Part shown: in pieces, positions 50,237 through 58,570 of the stretch
Layout: the number at the start of each line of letters is the position of its first letter
Position numbering within the stretch: the first letter of the stretch is position 1
Assembly (NCBI GenBank): GCA_023374045.1
Contig: CM041778.1
Coordinates: 289,517,533 to 289,581,532, forward strand
DNA from: Limonium bicolor
Lineage: Eukaryota > Streptophyta > Magnoliopsida > Caryophyllales > Plumbaginaceae
Direction: 5' to 3'
DNA length: 64,000 bases
Program-made: the position numbers and the translations under genes
The notes under the pieces: model-generated
Seen by the model: only the letters and a program-made list of their open reading frames with translations
The model's database searches: none
What the model was told of the DNA's origin: nothing

Positions 50237-50572
50237 AGCGTGATCTAAGTTGGCGGGGCAGAGGCAATAAGTCCCCATCTTCATGTCAACTTCTTGGGAG
50301 AAACAACTAGTGGGCAGTGGCAATAAGTCCCCTTGGTAATCTAGAAGTTATCCCAGCACCCCAGTTGGTGGGCAGAGGCAATAAGTCCCCATAGTATACC
50401 AACCAGGAGCATTGGAACGGGTTTCGGTCCCCCAGAAGCATCCGAGCATCATCAGCATCATCAGCATCATCAACATCATCAACACCATCGGCATTATCAC
50501 CAGTATCAGCATCATTTGCATCATTAGCATTTCAGCATTCTTGCATTTGCATCCAGTTTTCACACCCTAGGC

Positions 50573-50820
50573 AGTCAACGCCTTAGAATAGCTTGACATC
50601 ATTTTCACCACTTTAGGTAGTCAGCGCCTTAGAATAGCTCGACAGCATATCATCATTTCAGGCAGTCAACGCCTTAGAATAGCTTGACATTTTTCATCAT
50701 TTTAGGTAGTCAGCGCCTTAGAATAGCTTGACAATGCTTTGTAGCTTAGGTAGTCAGCGCCTTAGAATAGCTCGACAATGCTTTGTAGCTTTGGTAGTCA
50801 GCGCCTCCGAATTGCTGGGC
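50573..50820 (+). repeat. 45-bp tandem repeat, 6 copies, unit 5
   Basis: Only six copies are present, against eight in the other units. The loss is one full two-variant unit of about 91 bp. The spacer before the fourth copy is also shortened (GACATTTTTCATC). Confidence 0.9.
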
Positions 50821-50941
50821 ATCGTTAACCCGGTTTCACACAACGTGGAGGATTCTGTGGAGTCCAAAATTTTGGGGCACCACTCAAGCATCAACCAGAC
50901 TTTTCACATTCGTTACAAAGTCCAGTTGACGGGGGGCAATC

Positions 50942-52719
50942 TGTTATACCCAAAATTTTGACCCCCTGGTTAAGGTCTACGAGGTTGTGAGAGCCATCTC
51001 CATCAAACAGTAAGAGACTCCGGCCTGATCGGCGTGTTCCAGGGCCTGGGGAGCAGCTTCGTCATTGTCAGGGGCGTTTTCGTAATTTTTAAGGCTTCTG
51101 AGTTCTCCTATAGGCTTTCTCTCTCCTCCAAAGGGTGCCCAAATCAGCTCGAAATGCTTTGATATTTTAACCCATGATAGAGGATGACATTTTAAGCATA
51201 ATGGCGTTGGAATTTTGATTTTTCGAATTTCCAATAATTTTCTAGCAATTTCTGATTGAATCTGACGAGAAATTCAATTTAAAAATGCTCCAGCATTTAA
51301 AAAATTCGTTTCCACCTCAGAAAATTCATAATATCCATTCTTGACATGTGGTTAAAATTTCATAGCAAAATCCTTTGGGAAGTTACTCAGTTAAAATATC
51401 GAAAAATCTTACTTTTACTAGATTCTCTTTATCTTTAAGAAAGTCTATATAAGGGGATAGGTTTTTGGATAAAATCAGAACCTCACATACTCAAGAACCC
51501 TAGAGAGTCAGAAAAGGCAGCCTCCTCTCTCTCTCTCACGTTTTCCAACACCCGGCCACCCAAATCATACCGAAAATCCCCCGAAATCATCATCTAAACA
51601 CGTTTTCCAATTCCCAAGGCACCAATAATCATCAAAACCCCACAAAAACACCACCAAAACGTGAAGAACAGCAAGAACAACCAACAACCAGAAGCCTGGT
51701 TCGAAGTCCCTTCGGGTCTACCATCAACGAAGCACTTGACGAATCCCGGTGTGAAGAAACGTTGTGAATCCGAAGGTAAAACAGGTAGAAACTCAGCCTC
51801 CCTAATTCTCCACGGTATTATCTGTCTTGCCTCGAAATTTGAGCTCAAACTAACCTTCGTGGGCTTCTGTATTGCTGTTTGTTTAAGCCTCTGTCAGATA
51901 ACTTGTTTGCTAAGTTTCGTGCTTAATTCGAATTCAAATTGAAAACTTTCAATCACTAACGTCTTGTACATCTTTCAGGCTACACACCCTTAAAATTTGA
52001 GCTCAAAACACCCTCGGGAACCTTCTGAAAACCCCTGTCCGTGGGTGGTCCGTGACCTCGGACCTATGGTCCGGGACCTCGGACGCGTTGTCCGAGACCA
52101 CGGACACCCACGGACGGCGGCGGGATTTAAAAATTCAAAATTTAGGTTTTTTTCTAATGATGTCCGGGCCCACGGACAGCCTGTCCGTGGCCCCGGACTT
52201 TGCAAATTTTCGTTTTCCTTTAATTTCGACTTTTCTGTATATTTAGGTTAACTGGGGTCCGTGGTCTCGGACATTAGGTCCGTGGCTACGGACGGAAACA
52301 AAATTTGACCTAATTCCGCCTCCGAAACCCTAGTTTAGGTAGCTTTCAATTTCACTTTAATTTTCTGTCAAAAAATGCTAAAAACACAAAAAAAACAGAA
52401 GCTCGCGCACTTAGGTTAAAACGACTCGTAATAAGCCGTAAATAAACTAAGTAGGGGAAAAACGACTTCTGAGGGTAATGAAAGTAATTGAACCCTAAAT
52501 AAGTCGAATATCAAGCCCCCGAACCCGAACTCTCCTAAATTTAATCTAGGTCAAAATTAGGTGGCGACTCATAATAGGTTCCAGTGAGCTAGCTTAGGTT
52601 TTAATAATTATTGTTATGTGACATAGTTATTAATCTTAGGTTATAAGTGGACCTAAAACCCGTTTAGATCCTAATCAACTTTAATTAACATAGGATAGGG
52701 TTTAAAATCGAGGCTCACA
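50942..52719 (+). mobile_element. Array LTR 6 (terminal)
   Basis: The LTR is 1778 bp, with a TATA box at 51445-51453, ending GGCTCACA directly before the right CAACC duplication. It has private changes: CGGCCTGATC near 51022, GTAGGGGAAAA near 52452, and CTCCTAAATTTAATC for CTCCTTTCCTAATTTAATC near 52535. Confidence 0.92.
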
Positions 52720-52724
52720 CAACC
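52720..52724. other. Target site duplication, right copy
   Basis: CAACC matches 15775-15779. The Tekay-2 LTR resumes straight after it: a similar stretch in the Tekay-1 LTR reads acaaccagttcttttaggag (8641), against acaaccatttctagttaaag here. Confidence 0.9.
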
Positions 52725-53411
52725 ATTTCTAGTTAAAGAATGGTTTGTATTCTAAGACTGAGATAAGGATTAAGATTGAGGTAAGATAAGGTTGGACTGA
52801 GATTAAGAGGAAACATAACTTAAAGTTAAATGATTAACTCACTAATTAAGGGAACGCTTTTAAGTCGTTCATTGTGTTTGAACTTTGATTGTTCATATGT
52901 GGCCTGTTGTTTATTGCAATTTCTATTATGTTGTCATCTAATCAATCTCCATGCTATCGACAATTAGTCGTCGTAGTCCCGTTAGCTTGGGGGCCATGAG
53001 AATCGTACCAGCAAAGGTGCTGACCCCCTCGGGGGCTACTGTTTATATTTTGCAGCTGAATGTCAGAAGGCGACCGTCCTGAGAGTAAGATGAGGTAGAT
53101 GTATTACGGGTTTAAGTGTGACTTACGAGTTGTACATGTACTCTCGTACGGTAATTTATGTTAGTAAGTTGTATAGGATGTAAGGAGTTTGTAAGTTTGA
53201 TATGTAATTGGTTAAGGCTGGTAAGTACTAATGTTCGGTATATTCGGGTCCATCAGACCGTAGCTAGATCATGAAGATTTTAGTATGCCTAGTTGGTCAC
53301 GTGGGTGACTAACGGCGGTAACACCAAATACTGTAAGAAATCCGCTGCAAGTTAATATAAGTGAATGAAGGTTTATTAGATAAGTACGGCTTTATGAGTT
53401 GGGGTGTTACA
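52725..53411 (+). mobile_element. Tekay-2 3' LTR, second part
   Basis: The sequence aligns by eye with the last 0.65 kb of the Tekay-1 LTR (for example CACGTGGGTGACTAACGGCG at 9196 and 53297) and ends TTGGGGTGTTACA at 53411. No gene is supported. Confidence 0.85.
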
Positions 53412-53486
53412 CACAACCTCATGCTCCCGTCCTTAGTACGGCTTTATGAGTTGGGGTGTTACACACAACCTCATGCTCCCGTCCTT
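53383..53486 (+). repeat. 52-bp direct duplication across the Tekay-2 LTR end
   Basis: Two identical 52-bp copies (53383-53434 and 53435-53486) begin agtacggctttatgag and end cccgtcctt. Each contains the terminal TTGGGGTGTTACA of the LTR plus 23 bp of flank, so the LTR terminus is present twice. Confidence 0.92.
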
Positions 53487-53917
53487 CTTCACGATTAGGT
53501 GTTGAGTGTCCAAATGAGCATGTTTTAGGGGTGTATTTCATATGTTTAATCAACACTTTTCATGCTCATTTCTCCACTCTAGCTTGTTTTCCTCTAGTTT
53601 TGTGCTTCATTGGTGTTTTACTCATTTATTGTTTAAACAGGAGGAGTAACATATCTAGGAGTAAAGTAGACGAAGAGAGGAACATGTGGGCGCAAACGGA
53701 TCCAAAATCGGAGTTAAAACGAAGAAGATACAACGTTTTTGATAAGCCGTAGACTTATCATATTTTATAAGCTAGATTTATGGTATTATTAGTTAAAATA
53801 AGGTTATAATAGGTAGTATTTACATTAATTTGCATAAAACGTCATTTTATATGTTCAGACTAATGCTTTGAGTGTTTTCTATGCAAGGAGCAAGTTCTAC
53901 ATCAAAAACCAAGCACT

Positions 53918-55240
53918 GCCGGATGTAGAGCCGGGTTACGTCTGCCCGGCATAAGTACGCATCAGAAAAAAGATCCGGCCGGGCATGTTGCCGGGTGTGA
54001 TCTATCCGGCATAAGTAAACGTCGCACCGACTCGCCAAATGATAACGGTTATCTACCGTTAGTAAAATCTTCAGAGCCGGACATGGTGCCGGATATTCTC
54101 TATCCGACAGATGTGACTTTTCGCGCCAGGCGGTTTTCGACCGTTATTGAAAAGCACGTGTTTTATTCACATGCCGGATAACTTGTACCCGGCATGGGAC
54201 CCGGCATCTGAAGATTTTCAAATCTATAAAAGGGCCGAGAGTCTGCACTTGGAGGGGATTTCATTCATATTACTTTACACCAAAAATCTCTCAAATTTGC
54301 GACGAAATACTGCCAAGGAAGCGCTGCGAATCCAACCTGAAGAAAGAAGACATTATCGAGTTCAAGGGAATTCTCATCAAGTTGTACTCTTGATCCTCCT
54401 TATATCTTCTCTCAAATGTTCTGGTTGGTTTGGTAGACTCTCTGGTTGCTTTGATTAGATTGATTGCATTGTAAAACACTCTTTGATCATTAATGGAATT
54501 CTCAAGTTTCGTAACCCGAGTTTTAATCTCCTTATCAATAGAACAAGGATTTTCTCTTGTTCTATCATCGCAAAGTTCTATTTAAGGCTTTCTACAGCAA
54601 GAGTAGAATAGGTTATAATTCTGGTGATCTTTAATATTGTTGCCTTGAGAAGTAGACAACAAATGATAAGGTTTAGGATTGTTTCTCTTATTTCCCCATT
54701 GTTCTGTTCGTATTTGCGGCATTATTTATGCACGATGCGAATAAGGATAATGAGTTCCTTTTGTCATAATTGAAACTGGAAAAATTATTTACGAAATGTA
54801 CGATGCCGGACTTACTGCCGGGTGGAATATGTCCGGCACATTCAAAGTTTTTGAATGCGCCGGTTATAATTTGGCCGGCATCAAACCCGACATATACATT
54901 TTGCGAGAAAGAGAATCCTTTTCGAGACTTGCCACTTTTGATCCGTGATCATATGGGTTCTTACATTGTTAATTGACCCTAATCAAGGTTAGTTCGTTGT
55001 GAATAATTAGTTTAGTTAGTTTAGTAATACTTATACACCTTTTTCCCCCTCTTTACTTAGTAATTACCAAGGCTAGGACTAATTTTGTATTCAAGTCCCT
55101 AGGGTTCGACTTGCTTGGTCTTAATTTGCTTCCCTGCTACTTTTGACCGGGTTTTTGTTTGCTACCCGTATAGATTAAGTAGGTTTTCTTTCATTTTTAT
55201 TCACTACCGTGCAGGGTGCCGGGTGGTTCATACCCGGCAC
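53918..55240 (+). repeat. Seven 35-bp modules with the word GCCGG
   Basis: Each module is exactly 35 bp: a 7-base GCCGG word, 5 variable bases, a second 7-base GCCGG word, 8 variable bases, and an 8-base inverted word (YCCGGCAY). Forward modules start at 53918, 53978, 54076, 54805 and 55206, the last with a decayed first word. Reverse-strand modules are 54171-54205 and 54857-54891. Four lie within 0.3 kb upstream of the TATA box. The spacer bases differ in every module, while word sequence and spacing are kept. Confidence 0.9.
54224..54232 (+). promoter_or_regulatory. TATA box of OTA LTR
   Basis: CTATAAAAG lies 19 bp after the fourth GCCGG module, so the first four modules are in the likely promoter-upstream part of the LTR. 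Confidence 0.6.
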
Positions 55241-55320
55241 ATTCTTGATTCTTTTCCTATGTTCTGTTTACTCTCTTGTACATAAAAGTATATATTTAAC
55301 CTACTAAAATCTCTATTAGC

Positions 55321-56557
55321 AGTTTTGAAGTTAGCCTGACTCCGACCGACCTTAGGACCGACCTTGCAAGGTCGGTCGGGTCCAAATTTTGCCCAGATTT
55401 GCGTTTTTGCAAGCTACTGGAATCGACCGACCTTAGGACCGACTTTGAAAGGTCTGGCGAACTTAAAAACGGGCCTGAAAATTGCTACTGACTCCGACCG
55501 ACCCTAGGACCGACCTTGCAAGGTCGGTCGGGTCGAAAATTAGCCCAGATCTGCGTTTTAAAACGGGGAATTTTGGGGAAAACTTCCCCATTCTTCATTC
55601 AGTCGAGTTCCGCCCCAAAAACAGAGAGGAAGGGTGATTCTAGAGGAGAAAAGAAGAGGAGAAGAGAAGAAGAAGAAGAGAAGAGAAGGGAGGAGAAGAG
55701 AAAAGAAGCTCACCTCCTTCCAAGCTCCATTAATGGCTACTTCTATCCCTTGCTCTTTTATTTTCTCTCCTATGGCTGTGTAGAATCATTTGTAGCTAGG
55801 GATTGGGGATTTTGTCCCAAAATCCCTAAACTCCATTGTAGATTCTTGAACTCATTTATGGTTTTATTTTAGTCTTTGAGCTTAATGAAGATGATTATTG
55901 AGTGTTTATGACTTCTAAACTTGTTGCTCGTGATTTGGGGATTTGTTAAGGGTTTTGCTCAATTTGTCTTCTATGTGTTAAATTGGTTGGTTTGGCCTAC
56001 CGATTAGTTTAGCATTATTGTGGGATTCTATCAAAATGTTATTCAGAGATAGAAACCTAAACTGTTAGAGACTAAAACGGTGTACTCTGATTTTGATAAT
56101 TTTGAGATTAGACTACATTGCAACCTTAGTGGAACTTGAGCTTAGTGCTATCGATTGACCAAGGGCTTAGCTGAATGAGAAGTCTCGATTAAATTGGTTA
56201 GGTGTAGTAGGCCTAGATTAGGTTGCTAATTAATTAAGCGTTCCCGTGGTTTAGCTATGAGTTTGAGGTTCGACAATCGGTAGTAAGGGGAGGACGGGTG
56301 CAAATATCCATCCCGGGCTACACCTATCCTAGATAGTTAGTTTAGTGTTTATTGCTTTTCTTTATTTCTCCAACTACAACCCAAAAACCCAAAACCCTTA
56401 ATTTACATTTATGCACTTTTGTATTTATCCTCTTGCACATTTACTAAGCTTATAATTAGCTAGACAGTTACAAAGTCCCTGTGGATACGACCTTGTTGTA
56501 CTACAATGATTGGGTTCACTGCCCATAGTTAGCAAGATAGTACTATTTTACCCAACA
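55321..56557 (+). mobile_element. OTA-type LTR with CGACCGACC modules (5' part missing)
   Basis: The end CCCAACA at 56557 is followed by AGTTTT and the primer site. The motif GTGGATACGACC at about 56480, the GA-rich tract at about 55622-55715 and the block after it (CAAGCTCCATTAATGGCTAC) are homologous to the minus-strand LTR at 206-1510. That LTR has about 250 bp before its word cluster, but here such a start is not seen, so this LTR seems truncated at its 5' side, next to the preceding LTR. The frame at 55516-55872 runs through the GA tract and is not supported as a gene. Confidence 0.7.
55342..55531 (+). repeat. Word-word-inverted-word cluster (CGACCGACCTT)
   Basis: There are three modules, at 55342-55379, about 55423-55458 and 55494-55531. 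Intact ones are 38 bp: CCGACCGACCTT, 3 bases, ACCGACCTT, 2 bases, AAGGTCGGTCGG. In the third the first word has CCCT for CCTT. In the middle module the inverted word is decayed (AAAGGTCTGGCG). Each is followed by a TTGCCCAGA-like block also seen after the modules of the LTR at 206-1510. Confidence 0.88.
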
Positions 56558-56563
56558 AGTTTT

Positions 56564-56580
56564 TGGCGCCGTTGCCGGGG
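56564..56580 (+). other. Primer binding site, tRNA-Asp type
   Basis: TGGCGCCGTTGCCGGGG lies 6 bases after the LTR end and matches the complement of the plant tRNA-Asp 3' end. It shows the LTR before it is a 5' LTR with internal sequence following. Confidence 0.9.
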
Positions 56581-56697
56581 ACTTCGGCCCAACTATCTGG
56601 TTAATTATCTGTTTTGTTTTTGTGCTGATTTTCATTTCCTTTATTTTCTCGTTTTGTCTATAAATTTTTGTTCCATTTTTTTAGGTACTTAATTCTG

Positions 56698-56901
56698 ATG
56701 GATGGTCACTACGATCAAGCAAGAGGTTGGTACGGTTACTCCTATGGCGCAGAGAACTACAATCAATGGGATGTATGTCAAAGGTGCGGAGAATATCATG
56801 AGAGCCCCCAATGTCCAACAACAATGGCAGAATTAAGAGCTCTTATGGAATACTTCGAACCATCTGTCACTCCCCCAGCAGAAGGTTGGCATGGCGACTG
56901 A
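56698..56901 (+). pseudogene. Start of OTA Gag-like frame, cut by insertion
   Basis: The 67-aa frame starts at the ATG at 56698, after a leader of about 115 bp. It has a Tyr/Gly/Asn-rich start and a knuckle-like CX2CX3HX4C (Cys27, Cys30, His34, Cys39, then Pro), of the kind found near the Gag start of some OTA elements. It ends at a TGA whose first two bases are the start of the inserted copia LTR. Beyond the insertion the frame would resume at about 58219 and soon meets a stop, so the gene is broken there too. I place it in the OTA lineage mainly from the primer site. Confidence 0.55.
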
Positions 56902-57096
56902 AAATATAGAAATTGGTCCCTCAAATCTCACAAACGTACAGAACACCGAGAGCTATAGTGGTTCGGCCAATAATCCGGCCTACATCCACTTCTAGACAAT
57001 ATCTTTATTCCCTTCTTTGGTATTACAACTTTAGAGAGCTTTCTTGTATTTTCTCTCTCTTCTCATAATGTCTCCCCTTACAAGTGAGCCTCCCAT

Positions 57097-57108
57097 CTCT
57101 ATTTATAG
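57097..57108 (-). promoter_or_regulatory. TATA box of copia LTR
   Basis: CTATAAATAGAG on the minus strand is the classic plant copia promoter core and fixes the orientation of the LTR. Confidence 0.75.
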
Positions 57109-57205
57109 ACTTTCTAGGGTGAAGTCTACCTCTTAACCCTCGTACATGTGGTACTATTTTATTGGAGCCCTCTCCTCTAGTTTTGGCACTTCTTTCCTTA
57201 TAAAG

Positions 57206-57378
57206 CCTTCCGGTCCCAAAGTGTAGAGTGCGGGATCCGGTCATGGAGTGTGGAGCCGGAATAGGACCCGATTATGGAACATAGGACCCGGATTGACGTT
57301 TGGTGCCCAAACTGGAGCCCGAACAAGGTCCTGAAGGGGGCCCGGGGTCTGGATCGGGATCTGTGGCCTGGACCGCTT
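57206..57378 (-). repeat. GGANCCGG-type word cluster in copia LTR
   Basis: Words of the form GGATCCGG, GGAGCCGG, GGACCCGA and GGACCCGG start at plus 57233, 57252, 57264 and 57284, with further relatives to 57378. One step is 12 bp, as in the other LTR clusters, but the arrangement is less regular and clear inverted words are few. It lies upstream of the TATA box. Confidence 0.55.
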
Positions 57379-57765
57379 TGACCCTCTTGTCTTCGTCATA
57401 TTCTTGTCCTCGTCATCAGTCCCACAAGTTCTACTTTTTGCTACTTAAAAAAGTGGAACTTACAAAAAAGAAAAATTGAAATTTACACTCTTTCTATTTC
57501 TTCCCTTCTCCTATCTTCTAGTCCCACAAGTTCTTTTTCTTTTAACTCTTACAAAGAAAAATGAACTTACAAAAAGAAAGTTGGTACAGTGCAATCAAAG
57601 TCCCACAAGTGTCTTCCTTCTGACAAATTGGAAATTCTGGGACATAAATCTTTGAAATGATACATCTTGATGGATGAATCTCCTGAGGTCTCCACAAAGA
57701 AAACCAATGGTTCCTTTAATAAGAACCATTCCCTTTTTGAAAGGGCTAAATAATATGATGATAAA

Positions 57766-58058
57766 GAGCTCGTTTGGGGAACAGCTTCCAGCAGCAGGCA
57801 GCTTCTAAATTTTTAAAATCAGCAGGTTTCCACCAAACACCCAAAACTAGCAGCTGACAGCTTCTACAACAGACAACTTCTCAATTTTCAGCAGCAGGAT
57901 CCAACAATTGTCTCTGCTTTTTAAAACCATCAGCAAACGTTCCACCAAACACCAAAACTAACAGCTGACGGCTTCTGCAAAACCATCAGTACATAGCTTC
58001 TCAATTTCCAGCAGCAAGACACAACAGCAGCCCCTAGCAGCTGTCCCCAAACGAACCC
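57766..58058. mobile_element. Small terminal-inverted-repeat element (MITE-like), 293 bp
   Basis: The left end GAGCTCGTTTGGGGAACAGC pairs with the right end, whose reverse complement is GGGTTCGTTTGGGGACAGCT, about 18 matching bases. The inside is a CAGC-rich, twofold imperfect repeat of about 120 bp with no coding capacity. The TTTGG-containing ends resemble many plant MITEs, but the target duplication is unclear (perhaps AAA), so the superfamily is not assigned. It sits in the upstream part of the copia LTR. Confidence 0.65.
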
Positions 58059-58314
58059 AAAATCTTAGCTTATACTAGCCAAAGGATGATAATTCCCTTA
58101 AAGGTAGAATAAAGATAATATATTTTCCCAACTTTGCTTATGCTAGCCAAAGGATGGTACTTGTGATTCAAGTATGGTGCGGCGTCCCACACCTAACAAT
58201 GCACCCATTACAGGCGACCAGAGCTCCTGATGGGTCCAGAGATGGGTTTTTTTTTGTTGGCTCGATGGCCGGGTTTCATTTCAACCCAAAGTGTTACTTT
58301 TCAAGGTACAAGTA

Positions 58315-58570
58315 CCTGCGGCTCGTTGGCCGGTGCTTTCTTTCAAGGCATATAGCCTGCGGCTCGTTGGCCGGTGCTTTCTTTTACTTTCAAGGCATAC
58401 AGCCTGCGGCTCGTTGGCCGGTGCTTTCTTTTTCTTTCAAGGCATACAGCCTGCGGCTCGTTGGCCGGTGCTTTCTTTTTCTTTCAAGGCATATAGCCTG
58501 CGGCTCGTTGGCCGGTGCTTTCTTTTTCTTTCAAGGCATATAGCCTGCGGCTCGTTGGCCGGTGCTTTCT
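58315..58570 (+). repeat. 47-bp minisatellite, 6 copies
   Basis: The 25-base core beginning CCTGCGGCTCGTTGGCC starts at 58315, 58356, 58403, 58450, 58497 and 58544. The step is 41 then 47 bp, and the tail is a CTTT-rich spacer. The three overlapping open frames here come from the repeat. Confidence 0.93.

Larger units (their letters stand above)
45757..50941 (+). mobile_element. Internal region, array unit 5
   Basis: This is 5185 bp, the shortest unit because two 45-bp copies are missing. It shares GCGAGACCCAGC with unit 1 at the head of the 84-bp array and CAAAGAAGTTAGG with unit 1 near 46583. Confidence 0.92.
15780..52719 (+). mobile_element. Tandem array of non-autonomous Tat/Ogre-lineage element: six LTRs, five internal regions
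   Basis: LTRs start at 15780, 22813, 29876, 36917, 43976 and 50942, giving periods of 7033, 7063, 7041, 7059 and 6966 bp. Each internal region is followed by the next LTR with no extra sequence, and neighbouring units share that LTR. Lineage is assigned from three things: the primer site TGGCGACTCTGCTGGGGA (tRNA-Arg type), the Gag C-terminus with a CHFHQLPGHDTDHC knuckle, and tandem repeats in the 3' untranslated region, a known trait of Ogre-type elements. No protease, RT, RNase H or integrase is present in any unit. Units differ mainly by small indels in homopolymers and few substitutions, so the array is young. Confidence 0.88.
53500..55240 (+). mobile_element. OTA-type LTR with GCCGG modules (3' boundary uncertain)
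   Basis: This starts TGTTGAGTGTCCAAATGAGC, homologous to the LTR start at 62618. It has a TATA box (CTATAAAAG, 54224-54232) after the main module cluster. The 3' part near 55060-55200 has the taattaccaaggctagg block that precedes the end in related LTRs. Its last GCCGG module ends at 55240, and the next LTR cluster, with a different word, starts at 55342, so the boundary falls between. No primer site follows, so it is a solo or truncated LTR abutting or inserted in the next one. No gene is supported. Confidence 0.65.
56899..58212 (-). mobile_element. Ty1/copia solo LTR
   Basis: On the minus strand the element runs from TGTAATGGGTGC to TATATTTTCA, 1314 bp including a nested 293-bp element. 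It is flanked by GGCGAC on both sides (56893-56898 and 58213-58218), one base longer than the usual 5, the extra G possibly by chance. Minus-strand landmarks in order are a TATA box (CTATAAATAGAG), an AAGGGGAGAC-type start of R, and the U5 signature GGATGTAGGC...GCCGAACCAC typical of plant copia LTRs. No internal region follows, so it is a solo LTR. Confidence 0.72.
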
